Origin: Micrasema longulum
Taxonomy: Eukaryota > Arthropoda > Insecta > Trichoptera > Brachycentridae
DNA: 64,000 bases
Direction of reading: 5' to 3'
Assembly: GCA_022494885.1 (NCBI GenBank)
Contig: JAGVSM010003409.1
Coordinates: 1 to 64,000 of the forward strand
The notes beneath the pieces are model-generated. The model saw only the letters and a program-made list of their open reading frames with translations. It was not told the origin of the DNA and did not search any database. The position numbers and the translations under genes are program-made. This document shows, piece by piece, positions 12,990 to 24,511 of this stretch; position 1 is the stretch's first letter, and each line of letters starts with the position of its first letter.

Positions 12990-13470
12990 TAGGTATTGGT
13001 GACCGACCGAAGTGTCGGTTTCAGTTTCGGCTAGTTTCGGTCAGTGAAATGAGTTTCGGCCAAAAGTTGGCTGAAACTCCGTCTCAGCCGAAACTTGCTG
13101 TCGGGATGTGTTATATTACGTTTGGCTTTACTCGGATGCATAATGTGGCTGCGTGACCTGTGACCTTTACTTTGTTTCGGCTTCCGGCTTGTGAGTGTTG
13201 TTAGTTTTGTGTGTAGCATAACAACCTTGTAACAACGAACCAAAAATCAGTAAAAAAAACTAATTTACTCATTAAATTTATGCATTTTATTTTATTGTGT
13301 ATTTTATTAAACACTTATTTGAATCATTTCGTAAGGTTTAACAATAAAAGCTTTATGTTTGGCGTTTTAAAGTAACTTTTAACTTACTTAAATAAGTTTC
13401 AGTTTACGCCGAAACTAGAACAGAAGCCGAAATTCGGTTTCGGTTTCGGCTGAAAATCTTCGCAAAGGTT
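12990..13470. repeat. Region rich in TTTCGGC / GCCGAAA
   Basis: At 13000-13095 and again at 13380-13465, TTTCGGC and its complement GCCGAAA recur many times in both orientations, for example GGTTTCAGTTTCGGCTAG and TTCGGTTTCGGTTTCGGCTG. Between the two clusters lies AT-rich DNA. Clusters facing each other like this are reminiscent of subterminal repeats of hAT-like elements. A T/G-rich stretch (12885-12975) precedes it. The frames at 12968-13243 are by-products of the repeat. Confidence 0.4.
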
Positions 13471-14306
13471 TGCAAGCAAATACATGAATGTGGCGTGTAA
13501 AATAATTATATTGAGATACATCTAGAAGGTCCAATAGTGGGCAAATCAAACAAATTAACATCTCACGATATATTATGGTAATTAATTTAAGGTTCTATAT
13601 CTATCTTACAAATACGCCTAAAGTTAATCATTATCAAATAGGATTATTGTGTTACGGCGATTCGTTCGAACATATTGTGTTCCCAATGATTACCAAGCAT
13701 GACATAAGCTGATTCATTCGTGGGAAAATGATATGTTTTTTTTAAATCCCCGTACCTACAGTTCAGTGAATCAAATAAATTGATTTTATACACACGCCGA
13801 TTATAAAAGTTATTCAAACGTATTTCGTATTTTACTAACTGAAAACGAATCAACAAATAAAATATTTTTTTTATTGAAAACGTTTAAGAACCGACTTACC
13901 GACAGTTATTTTTATTGTAAGAAGTTACTCATAAAGACGTCGATATTGAAATACATATGTATTTTTATAAGAACTTATGGAATTAATTACTTTGTATTAA
14001 ATTGGTGGATTGTAAAAAAACAAGACGTGTGACCTATTGCATTGTGAAGAAAAATATTTACAAGAAGAACACTAAAATCTACGTTCTTCAGACATAAGTT
14101 GACATGCCGGATAAAATTATGTAAATCGTGTATTTAATATTGTTTTTTTTTTTTTTTTTTTTAATTTTACAGGCTTAATTTTAAGAGGTTAAGTCGATTT
14201 TTTTTTTTTTAATTTGTACATAATATTAATTGCTCATCGGCGGGTTTATTGCCAAATGGCGATTTCTTCAAACTTACCAATAAAATAAAAGGTTATTGTT
14301 TTTATA
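13471..14306. other. No gene seen
   Basis: AT-rich DNA with a long poly-T run at about 14144-14162 and another at 14199-14210, probably tails of minus-strand retroposed copies. Confidence 0.55.
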
Positions 14307-14760
14307 AGTCAAGTTTATTTTATTTTATTTATTCGGAATTTTTACAGCTATTATATAAAAAATAAGTAGAGATACGAGTATATTAGCAATACTAGACACA
14401 ATTTAAAAATCCACTAAAGTTAAAAACTATATTAAATAGAAATAAAAAATAAAAAAGTTAAAGATAAACAAAAATAGAAATAATTGTATTTGTATATAAA
14501 TGACCTTAAATCAATACTAATACTCAATGGGAAAAAGAAATAAGGAAGAAAGAGGAAAAAAGGAGAGATTAAGAAAGAGAAAGGGATGTTTTTTAACAGA
14601 GATACTGTTGTAGATCTTCGATAGTGTTTGGGAGATGATTCCACAGTCGAGCCACATGGACGCTATATTAGTTACAGAAGAAGGATGAGCATTAAGAGCG
14701 TGCTTTGAGAATCAGAACGAAGAGGTAAACCACGAACTGATTTTTATTATTTTAAAACGT
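14307..14760 (-). pseudogene. LINE C-terminal tail with 3' end
   Basis: Near 14590-14690 the minus strand reads SVHVARLWNHLPNTIEDLQQ, which fits the (S)VR.(A)RLWN.LP..I.......F pattern at the end of Jockey-type LINE proteins. It is followed downstream (toward 14307) by a purine/pyrimidine-skewed AT-rich stretch that ends in repeated ATTTA/TTTTA units on the + strand (14307-14331), i.e. an A-rich tail for a minus-strand insertion. Assignment rests on one short motif, so it is moderate only. The 70-codon frame at 14432-14644 is not the element's reading frame. Confidence 0.45.
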
Positions 14761-14821
14761 AAACACCGATGACAGGTATTGTTTCTGGTCAACCGTAAAA
14801 TAAAATAATTCAAGTATCTTT

Positions 14822-14959
14822 TGCGCCACAACAGGCCAGGAGGCCCGATTACAGGGTGAATTACATCACAGGACAACATTTTTTGTTCTCACCGGGAATC
14901 GAACCCGGAACCTTCCTAGCATGAGTTATGTGTCATAGCGTGCACCACGGAGGCCGCCA
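14822..14959 (-). mobile_element. SINE family A, copy 2
   Basis: Minus-strand copy with a B-box GGGTTCGATTCCCGGTG (complement of 14890-14907) and the same GCGCCACAACAGGCCAGGAGG end on the + strand at 14823. It is closely similar to the copy at 957-1112. Confidence 0.8.
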
Positions 14960-15391
14960 TAACGAGTGTGTACAGTGGTTTTTTAAATATACTTATTTTT
15001 GTTATTACACTATTCAACTAAGCAAAATTAAAAAAAAGTATTTACATGTATCGTATTATTAGCGCCATGATTTTTTAAATTGTGTATTTTTGAGATTAAT
15101 ACGCGTGTGATGTCTCAAGATCTTTTGCCCTTCTTCTCGGTCAGTTCTGTCGATTTGCCAGTTGATTTATTGTAAACCGCAAATTTACCACCACTTTCTT
15201 ATCAGTGGTTGATTCATAAGAACTAGTGACGTCTATCAAAGTAGTTCCTTTTTTTAAAAATAAAAGTTTTTCATACATTATTTTTTAAGAATCTTTGCGG
15301 TACAATTTAATGTTCCAATTTGAACCGCGCATAATTTATTTTTTAAATCCAATTTCCTGTAGGGCTGAACTTCTTAATTTTGTCTTCATCA

Positions 15392-15637
15392 AATCCTTTT
15401 CCACATATGGCTGCATAGGGCATTGCATAGAACACTGCATTGTTAAATAAAATGAAATGTGTCCCGATTATCTGTTACATGAAGGTAAGGTGACCAGTCT
15501 TACGCTTCAGTTGCCAGACTAGGGACGATGAAGTGTTTAATTTAAAGCCAACTTATAAACTCCAGACCCTCCCATAAGTCGAACTCAGGACCTCAAGTAT
15601 GGTAGACGAACGCGCCAACCACTACACTACGAGGCCG
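15392..15637 (-). mobile_element. SINE family B, copy 4
   Basis: Minus-strand copy: CCTTTTCCACATATGGCTGC, GCACTGCATTG-like segment, TTACATGAAGGTAAGGTGACCAGTCTTACG, then a head with GTCGAACTCAGGACCTCAAG and GGTAGACGAACGCGCCAACC, ending ACTACGAGGCCGAC. Confidence 0.8.
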
Positions 15638-15965
15638 ACTTTTCTCCTCTCGGTTTCTTTTTCAGGATTTTTACCTGAGAGTAGTCATTAAGTACAACAC
15701 TAGTCCAAGATTCTGGTTCTATTTCACACACAGAACCGGGACAAACTTTTAACTGTAAATATTTTTTTTAAATACCAGAAACAATTATCAAAAAATTCTA
15801 AATTCAATACGAATACAATTCCAAAAAAGAAAAACACATTAAGGCAAAAAATTACAATGTAGGATGAACATAGGTATATATAAAAAGAATCAATGAATCA
15901 ATGATAATCTTTTGGCTGTGTACAGCGGAACTTAGGGACGCGCGATATGGGTTAGAGGCAAAATT

Positions 15966-16409
15966 TGCTAGCTGGCGTTCGGGCGTCCGCTGGTGATGTC
16001 CACATGCTCTTAATATTTTAATCTGAAATCAAATGGGGTGATCAATTAAAAATTATATTTGGTTATGGACACGGCCAGTTATAATTCCTTTACTTAAATT
16101 AATAATAGTCTTGTTAGACTTAAATTGATATTATTTTTATTTTAGATTGGGTAGTAATAAAACGGTTTTCATAATCAACAAGGCGTACTTTTTGGTTACT
16201 TTTTGTTTTTGAGATCTGTACAAATAAAACAGATAATCAATCTTTGTCATTCAGCTTAATTAAATTTAGTCTCACATCAATCGTATAAACTTCAACGTGG
16301 AATAAGGTTTTGGAGCTTTATTTAATTACTGCGCGTTATAAATAGGTATGCTATTTAAGAAGTATTCAAGTCGATTCGTTTAAAATCATTCAATTAAAAA
16401 TAACAACAG
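15966..16409 (+). repeat. Dispersed 440-bp repeat E, copy 1
   Basis: It is similar over its whole length to 20022-20459, with the same orientation. Shared landmarks are GTGATGTCCACATG, CTGAAATCAAATGGGGTGAT, TCTTTGTCATT and AAGTATTCAAGTCGATTCGT, ending ATAACAACAG. It has TATAAATA at 16337-16344 and TATTCAAGTCG about 29 bases on, a spacing that fits a TATA promoter. No PBS, polypurine tract or TG...CA ends were seen. Confidence 0.7.
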
Positions 16410-17288
16410 AAAAAAGATAGGCAAGTATATGAATAGTTGTCTTTAATAATCAACTTTAAAAAACTCGTAAATGATTAATTCCTTGAAAATATTGTGTACA
16501 GGTTAAAAAATGAATACTAACTTAATTAAATTAATACGCTTATTGTTAACATAACTAATAAATATTTTACTTGAGAAAAGTTAGATATATGTTCGTAATA
16601 TTTAGACTGAATTAATTTGTTTTTTTTGTTTTGCTTATGTACATTTTAATTGGGTAGGTATAAAAAACGATTTCTACTGTTAGTAAAATATAACATTTAA
16701 CTCTATGTAGCTACGCATATGGTTATAGGTTATAGAGACATTCGTCAATTGTCTGGCACTGGCACACAAGTTGGTAACTAGGTATTGGACTTTTAAAGCT
16801 AAAAGCTCATCTCAAATCAACCGTTCAAATAAAACCAAAAGTTCTCGTATAATAGAATATCATAAAACATTTTTTTTCTATTTATAAAATATGAAATGTT
16901 TTCATTTACTTTTAAATTTTATTACATAAATTAATACGAGTAATACTTTAATACACAAATTTGGAATATCCAGTGACCGGTTTCATCGCTTTCGCGAAAT
17001 CTTCGAGACTGGTATTTTTATTTAGGAGTTTAATGTATTTATACAAAACAAGTAAGGATAGATAATTCAAAATTATATGAAAGTAAATTAAATATTTAAA
17101 TAAGTTATTTTTATCTTAAGGATCATTATTATTTTTTTATATTATTTTTGGGTTAACTAATGAGTTGATATAATGTTATTTTAATAAGTTTAAGTATTTT
17201 ATTTTCAGTGTCCCATCCTTCGTGAGTGTGATTTTTTTCAATTATGATTTCTGAAAAACAAAGGGAAAAAGTCATTAGTAAAAATATA
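16410..17288. other. No gene seen
   Basis: AT-rich gap between repeat E copy 1 and the end of the Penelope-like remnant. Nothing recognised. Confidence 0.55.
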
Positions 17289-17711
17289 TTACAATGGGTA
17301 AAGTAATGGAGAATGCACGGGTGTTATCTGTTTATTAAATAATTCTACGTCGGGTTTATTTTTTAATCTATTATTTTCGATAATTTCTAGTTTGTCAAGT
17401 TTATGACCTTTAGGTTCAATATGAATTTTTTTGACATTATTTTTTAAATCAAAGGAATGTTTATTTTATATGAAATGATTGGCAAATTTTGAATTATTTT
17501 TATTATTAGACCATGATTGTATGTACTCTTTTATGCGTGTTTTAAAGGCTCTACTCGTTTGGCCTACGTAGCATGTATTTTTACAGTCGTTACAATTAAG
17601 AAGGTAAGTTGCTGAGTTGGAAAGTTTATCTTTTTTGTCTTTAGTATTTACCAACAAATTAGGCAAGGAATTATTATTGTTAAAGGCTGCGGTGCATTTA
17701 TTTTTAAACAA
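17289..17711 (-). pseudogene. Penelope-like retroelement, C-terminal GIY-YIG domain remnant
   Basis: The minus strand reads a Cys-rich start (CNDCKNTC) and then CYVGQTSRAFKTRIKEYIQS, the typical opening of the GIY-YIG endonuclease domain at the C-terminus of Penelope-like elements, with YVG in place of YIG. The 81-codon open frame ends at a TAA near 17466, but the same frame continues past it for about 60 codons (HSFDLKNNVKKIHIEPKGHK, then EIIENN) to a second stop at 17289-17291. A single premature stop therefore interrupts an otherwise intact domain end. Upstream of 17711 the frame closes within three codons, and a neighbouring frame gives GFRNELVTTDFRK, suggesting a frameshift. No reverse transcriptase domain was found, so this is a 5'-truncated dead copy. 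Confidence 0.75.
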
Positions 17712-17904
17712 AAAATATTATATGCGAGTTGTAAAGTGATCTCACTTTTCGAAAATCTGTAGTTACCAACTCGTTCCTGAAACCCGATGATATTATGTAA
17801 TTATGTCGTGATATATTTAAATGTCATCGTATATTACAATTACTATTTTCTTTAAATTAACATTATATAATCGATAGGAAAATGTGAATAATTCACGTTT
17901 CTTA

Positions 17905-18110
17905 TATTTATTTATTTATTTACGGTTCCATGAACCTTTTACATAATTACAATAAAACCAGTGAGAAAAAAAATACAACAAAAAATAACACAGTATTAAA
18001 AAATGAACAAAAAAATCGAGAAAAGTATACAATGGTAAACAGTATTTATGTATAAAAAAGAAATATTAATTACGTATATGTTATTGGCTTTGTTCAAAAT
18101 GCATTTAAAA
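17905..18110 (-). repeat. Possible LINE 3' tail
   Basis: TTTATTTATTTATTTACGGTTCC on the + strand would be an A-rich tail after GGAACCGT on the minus strand. The rest is A-rich and shows no protein motif. Confidence 0.25.
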
Positions 18111-19420
18111 ACGTGATTTTATAAATATTTGCTTTTACCTGTTTTTTTACACATAAATGTATGTAGGGACACTTTCTATTTAAAGATTTTATTTCAAAAA
18201 TATTTTTTTAAATCTTCTTAATTTAAGTCATTACATATCCATTGCCGTTTTCTATATATAAGTCAAAAGAAACGTCTAATTAGATAAATAAAATAAAATC
18301 TGCAATTAATTGTCATTATAACATAATAATATAATTTATGGATTTTATTGGGCAAGCAAACATTATGTACAAAATCAATATATTGACAATTTCTTTGTAT
18401 GTTAGCGGAGAATACAGGAGAGGCCACGCACACACCAAAAAATCGTTAAGACTCGAGATAATAATTCCAATTATGTTAGATATAACAAATTTAAAAGATA
18501 ATATTTGAAAAAATATGTGTATTTTAATAGTAAAATATATCAAATATATTATGCTTATCTTAATATTTCTATGACTTTTCTCTTAAATAACATGTACAAA
18601 TTTTATTGATTACAAAATATTGACAGCCTAGCCGTTGTATTTTATGTTTATTTTAAATGTTAACGGCATACATTTATAGGATTTCAAAACACAGAATTCA
18701 TTTCAACAACTCAAGTTACTCGGATGTCAGTAGGTATACATTGATTACTTGAATCATAAAATAAGTATTATGGACGTCTTCTTTCTGTTTTACTGTCTTG
18801 TTTATGTGCAAGAACATCATCGTATGTGTAGTTCATTATCTTTTCTACTTATTTATGGACTTTATATATCAATTGTTAAGATAATGTTGATTAACACGTA
18901 TTATGAACAGGTATAAAGTAAATTATGATGCTATTAATATGGTTCATGAGCGGAAGTCAGTGTGTTCATTAGTCAAATCGCTTTACATACAAAATAATAT
19001 TATCCCATGTTTGCTCCTAAGTTTGAGCGTATATTATATAATATCCACAAATGGCTCAAAAGCCCCCAAGTTTTTCTGATTACAGCTGACTATTGTACAT
19101 CCTCAAATGTCCATGTCCCAAAGTACTGAAAGCAACTGCCAACGAATAAACTGTTAGCAGAACTAGATAACACGATGCCTCATTATGTTAGCAAGCGTTG
19201 TTAAGGCTCTCGTGAGGCATCCGCAGTATGTGACCCCAGCTAACCGAATACATTGTATTGTATTTTTTATTGTAACTAAATGTTTTTTTTTGTCAGTTCT
19301 TTAAATTAGTGCAATGCTACCCGCCACTGGAATTTCAGCTTGATTTATTAATCATCAAATTACCTACATACACGAAACATTTTATACGTGCATTATTTTC
19401 AATATGGCATATATTCTTGT
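18111..19420. other. No gene seen
   Basis: AT-rich. The 75-codon minus frame at 18316-18543 is hydrophobic and unsupported. A GC-richer patch at 19060-19250 contains no recognisable motif. Confidence 0.55.
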
Positions 19421-19645
19421 TCGCCTCATGGTCTAATGGTTAGCGTGTCTGCCTACCATCCAAGAGGTCTCGCGTTTAATTCCCGGCACGGTTAATATAA
19501 AATGTTTATCTTTAAGTGTGTTTTTACAACAGATATTTCATTGTTCCTTGACTGGCACCCGAAGTGTTAGATTTTTGACTTACCTTCGTGTAACAAAAAC
19601 GATTAAGATACTCTGCGATTGGTGTACCAATGCAAAGCCAAAAGG
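19421..19645 (+). mobile_element. SINE family B, copy 5
   Basis: Head CGCCTCATGGTCTAATGGTTAG (A-box), then CCTACCATCCAAGAGGTCTC and GTTTAATTCCCGG (degenerate B-box), followed by the family body to CGATTGGTGTACCAATGC. It lies about 65 bases before SINE copy A3. Confidence 0.8.
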
Positions 19646-19710
19646 GTAATTATGAGTACGTATTCTTGTATAATTAAACATCCGCATTTTAATATAATAT
19701 TTGAAAACAA

Positions 19711-19867
19711 GGCGGCCTCCGTGGTGTAGTGGTTAATACGCTTGACGCACAAACGAAAGTTTTCGGGTTCGATTCCCGGTGAGAACAGAAATTTCAAATG
19801 CGGTTTTTCTTAAGCATGGGTATTGTAATTCACCACTATATTAGGCCTTCTGGCCTGCTGTGGTGCA
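19711..19867 (+). mobile_element. SINE family A, copy 3
   Basis: The + strand copy shows the head clearly: GGCGGCCTCCGTGGTGTAGTG with an A-box, then GGGTTCGATTCCCGG (B-box, about 19765-19779). The tail runs through GTAATTCACCAC to CTGGCCTGCTGTGGTGCA. The tRNA-like part starts as a tRNA would, but there is no credible full cloverleaf, so it is not a functional tRNA. Confidence 0.8.
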
Positions 19868-20021
19868 AAAAAAAACCATGAGTGGATTAATGTCTTTATG
19901 GCTGTATGTCGCAAATTTTAAAAAATGTACTTGTTTTGCATAAATGTCGATTATGTACGGCCTTTTTAATGGTGTAGTGGTGTAAAAAAAAAGATGAGTG
20001 GATGATGGCGTTAGCGAAATT

Positions 20022-20459
20022 GCAAGCTGGCGTTAAGGTGTCTGCTAGTGATGTCCACATGTTCTATTTATTTTAATCTGAAATCAAATGGGGTGATCAA
20101 TTGAAAGTTATATTTGATTATGGATACGGCTATTTATGATTCCTTTACTCAAATTAATAACAGTTTTGTTAGACTTAAATTAATTTTATTTTTATTTTAG
20201 ATTAGGTCGAAAAAAAAAAAGATTTTTACAAGGCGTATTTTTTTGTTATTTTTTCTTTTTGAGAGTTGTACAAATAAAATAGACAATCGATCTTTGTCAT
20301 TTAGCTTAGTTAAATTTAGTTACACATAATCATTTAAACTTCAACGTGAAGTAAGGTTCGCGAGCTTTTTTTCATTTCTCTGCGTTATAAACAGGTATGA
20401 TATTTCAGAAGTATTCAAGTCGATTCGTTTTAAATCATTCATTTAAAAATAACAACAGT
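20022..20459 (+). repeat. Dispersed 440-bp repeat E, copy 2
   Basis: Second copy of the repeat at 15966-16409, with small indels and a poly-A run near 20205. The TATA-like box is here TATAAACA (20386-20393). Similarity ends at ATAACAACAG, after which the flanks differ (a GTA run here). Confidence 0.7.
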
Positions 20460-20791
20460 AGTAGTAGTATAGCGAATGGAGGGGTAATTTTTATCAATAA
20501 TTGTACTGGCATTCAAAGCTTTAACCCCAGTTATGTCTAATTTTTATATTTGTCACATAAAAGTTTTATCCACTTATGTCTTCATTTCTTCTATAAGTGT
20601 CCAAAAAAATTGTTCACGTAAAATGAAGCGTACATTTAGGATTATTCTTGTATACGAGTTTTGGGATGAGGGCAAAAGTGGGGGTATTGTTTTCAACGTG
20701 ATTTTAATTTTATTTTTAAACTAATTTCATGTTATATGACATAAGAGTTACGTGACAATATGTGAGAGTATTATCAAAAAATTAAATGAGT

Positions 20792-21062
20792 TTATTGTGA
20801 GAAGGAGGAACTTGGATACGGTCCCCGATCCTCTGAGAATCTGGGTGCGTTTCAGTGTGAAAAGCTTACTCGAAGGGTTCTCAATCCAAGTTGTGCAATA
20901 TCGGATGTCTTTAGTGCGATCACGCCTCACATTGTGTCGTCTATCCGGTCCTTTGTTCCGCTTGGAATGATCAATCACTGGCCGCGGACACTCCTTGTGA
21001 GAGGTTATAAGGGGCCTAACTTCCGGTACAAAGTTCAGTCGCTGGCTGAACTTAACGGTTAG
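20792..21062 (+). other. Unrecognised GC-richer open frame, 89 codons
   Basis: Lying 330 bases after repeat E copy 2, this stretch is clearly GC-richer than its flanks and stays open on the + strand from after a TGA at about 20789 to a TAG at 21060-21062. Typical pieces are CEKEELGYGPRSSENLG, SSIRSFVPLGMINHWPR and GYKGPNFRYKVQSLAELNG. No ATG lies near the start. It may be a decayed mobile-element protein end or an unknown exon. The two annotated-looking frames at 20748-20978 overlap it in other frames. Confidence 0.3.
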
Positions 21063-24000
21063 GACTCAGGACTTTAATCGCGTGAAAATTGCTTCTAAAC
21101 TTCGTGAGTAATGAAATACTTAAACCCCGTGCACTTACACATTGATTTGTGTTAGTAAATCACCACCTTGCTTTGGAGTAAAAAGTGACTTATTTGTTTA
21201 CATATTTAAAAAACGTTTAACAGCTTCTTTCCGTCAAAAAGGCTTCTTGTTATTTCAGGGTTTATTATTGAGAAATTAGTCTTTTAAGAATCGTATTTCG
21301 TTTTAGAATTTTGAATCAACTACATAGTTGCGGCAGCGCAAAAGTATGTGTACTTGTAAATCAACTGACTGTTGTTCAATTTTGTGGAAAACAAAGGCAA
21401 CGAGTGGAAATTCGAGAATATAATGGGTTTTTTACTCTGAAATCTTTTGCTTGTGTGATTTATATAAAATCCATATAAATCTTTACAGAGGTTCCTATCA
21501 ATGGTGTATTGCATATTATTTTAATTTTCTTAATAATAAACGTACGTCCAATGACTTTGCAATTCTGAAAAAGTGTTTTAATTGAGTTTTAAACTGATAC
21601 GCTTATGATAATAAATCGTATTTAATTGAGAGTTTTACGTTAGCATACTGAGTCTGAAACATTCCCTGACAAAGAATTTTGATTATTACTTTACTCCTCC
21701 GCTATGGGCACTCGCAGATTTCTATTTTTTTTTAATACTGTCAAATTGGTGTCTCGTTTTTAAATGGATTCGAATAAAAATAAAAATATTGTTATGAGGA
21801 TAAATTTTGGCATCACGATGTTCCACATTAAAATCTGCTTAATCTTTTTCATGATGATCGATCAACTTTTTCGTTATGTTTATTAAATTTGAAGGGTACA
21901 TGATATAAATGATGAACGCCAAAACTGGAAGATTTGAGACATAAGGAAACAGTTTTGAGGCAGACGTTTTTAAGTTTTCAAACCTCTTGGGCATTTTAAT
22001 AAACTTAGCAATATAAAATAACCAGCTTGTAAATACTGTTTCATATCAACGTAAATGGCTTTCAGTTATAAATAAACTATCACTTGAAAAAAAATTTTTT
22101 TAAAAAGTTTTATTCATTTTAACAAATCAGTAACATACATATCGGTATTTTTGTTCCCGCAAAGCTGAAGCTTGTCTGCGGGTTACATTACATAGTTTAA
22201 TAATAAATGAAGAATAAACTATATTTTATATACTTTATTTCCAGTGTTTAACTGACATGTATCCTTTATCTCCTGTATGCATTTTTTTTTCTTGTTCAGA
22301 TACCTTAGAAAATAGAGCCTTAATGTCAAATTTTATTCAACAGAAATGTATGCAAAACATATGGAATGCCGTTAGATGCCTTTATTAGTTTAAAACACAT
22401 AAAAAAATGACACCCATCCTTAATATTCTTTACCCTCCATGTGCATAGCCAAAACTTACACACATAATGAAATAATGTACATAAAAATTGTTTTTTTTAT
22501 CTTCCAATGTCTGCGTGTCGTCAGTCAATACGAATAACTAGTTTGATGCATGCATAAATTAATTTTTCAAGTATTTGAAGGTTTAGAATACTAATTCGCT
22601 GTGCAGGGATTGCGTTGTAAGCGCCAATTAGGCGGGAAATAAAAACGCAGATCTCAATCTTCCGCCATCTTGTGGCCGCCTTCTGCGTGCTTGTTCACCG
22701 ATAAAATTATTCCGGAGTGTTGTCCAATAAAATTTTAACGACGACCTGTGTCCAGACAATATGGGTGACATCTGAACGATTCAGAATAATAAAGATATAC
22801 CCACCAGAAATTCGAGATTCTGAATAAAAAACTCGATAATATTAACTCAATTGTGGACTATCGTTAAAAGGAATTGCTTTAACAATGAGAAAAATGACAA
22901 GATAGTAAAATAAGTATTTCTAGTATTTACTAAAATATCACGTTTCATGGTGTATCAAACCTTTTTGACTTTAAAGATTCCCAGATTATTGAAGAAACTT
23001 TACAATATCATACGATATATTTATACTATTATTTTGTAGCTTGTGTCTAAAAGGTTCAATGTCTTAAATCACAACACTATAGGACTCCGATATAACTTTA
23101 CAGATATTTTGTGACGTTATAATAATTTATTTAGTACTGAAAATATTTCTTCAATAAAAAAACACTACCACATATGGTGTGTGTATAAACTTGTTAAATA
23201 TGTGCATTTTTTTATTGACATCAACCTTCTAAAAAACATTAGCAAGAAAAATAAATAAATCTAACATTGGCCCCTTTAGACCCTAACCACCTAGGCACAT
23301 ATATTTTTTTTAAATTTGTTTTGTTTGTTAAATTATAAACATAATGCATGTTAATGTTTAACAATGTAACATAGTAAGACGAAACACGTCACAAAATAAA
23401 AGTGTTTTTAAACTTATTGAAGCTCAAAATATTAAATTTAATTCATTCAATTGATTATAATAATGTGAAAAGCGCCGTAAATTATAAGTAATGATACTCT
23501 GAAAATAAACTATGCGTTTTCCAAGCTGGGGTGGCAAAATGGTGTTTGTGAAAAAAATACTTTTGACGGGATCTACGTTTAAGGCGCATGGAAGGAATGC
23601 GGTAGTATGTTGTGACGCTGTGGTTTGATTTAACGAATTTCCATACGAAAATTAGAAAAAAAAATCCTATTTCACGTTATGCAACAAACAAAGTTGTATA
23701 TAAGTATTTAAATTTTTTATAGAATTTATGGGATATGACATTTATTGACTGAGTAAATTTATTAGTCACACAGTTGGATGTTGCTAATAATAGAAATATT
23801 ATTTTTTTACAAAAGTGAGTCCCGTGGATTAATAGAAAAAAAATCGTGAAAACTTTTTATCAGTGATGTTTTTTAACATTAATATTATTATTATTAAATG
23901 GCCAATGCTGTGCCGAGCGCTCCACAAAATATATACAGAAAATATTATAGCTACCAAGAATTCCAAAGATATGGTGCAATACTAAGTTTTAGCAAAAAAC

Positions 24001-24369
24001 GTATGTATTTTTAAAGATTTACTGAAGTTTAACTTTTCTCGTTATTAATATGAGGCTGTAATCTCAAAGGAACTGTTTTTCAAGTGGGAGGACTATTTTC
24101 GCTGTCACGAATCTTTTCAGAACACACTTTATTTCTCAATCCTTTTAAGTGAAATAAATAAATCAATTTTATACTTATTTTATTATTTGGAAATAAAATT
24201 CCAATATCCATTAACTTGGATTAAATCTGTAATCAGTATAATTTTACATTTTATTTTCTTCGTTTGCAGTACCTATATTATTAACTAATACAAAATATTC
24301 ATGATCTACGTTTCACTCTTTCTTGTTTTTTTATATTTTAATAAATTAAAGTTCTTAAAATCTTATAGA
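21063..24369. other. No gene seen; one GC-rich island
   Basis: AT-rich except for the island at about 22610-22760 with the CTCF-like motif and a smaller GC-richer patch near 23560-23620. No coding signals. Confidence 0.55.
22661..22680. promoter_or_regulatory. CTCF-like motif
   Basis: The stretch TCCGCCATCTTGTGGCCGCC matches much of the CTCF core in reverse orientation (CGCC..CT.GTGGCC). It lies in a short GC-rich island (about 22610-22760) inside AT-rich DNA. It also contains the CCATCTT core bound by YY1/Pho-type proteins. A weaker variant (GGCCATCTTGTGAGG) occurs near 37463. Motif resemblance alone does not prove binding. Confidence 0.3.
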
Positions 24370-24511
24370 ATCCAAGAAATATTGTTTCTTAATTTGTTTG
24401 GGTGTTGCGATGTATTTTTCATAACTTCCATCCATATCCTTTCTTTCCCACACGCCTTCAAGTCTGTAAAATAGGTGGCGGGTTGTAATAGGCCTAACGG
24501 GTTATTCCTTA
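24370..24511 (+). mobile_element. SINE family C, copy 1 (tRNA head missing)
   Basis: Contains ATCCAAGAAAT, GGGTGTTGCGATGTATTTTTC, CCATATCCTTTC and GGCCTAACGGGTTATTCCTT, which match, in order, the tail of the complete copy at 53504 read on its minus strand. Confidence 0.6.

Noticed and set aside
12968..13243. Overlapping small genes on both strands
   Set aside because: They are read-through of the TTTCGGC-rich repeat.
19711..19790. Functional tRNA gene
   Set aside because: A- and B-box-like motifs are present, but no full cloverleaf could be fitted, and the same unit recurs with a fixed non-tRNA body, so it is a SINE head. The same holds for 53640-53711 and 39113-39180.
15966..20459. LTR retrotransposon with the 440-bp repeats as its LTRs
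   Set aside because: The repeats lack TG...CA ends, no primer-binding site follows copy 1, no polypurine tract precedes copy 2, and no gag or pol frame lies between them.
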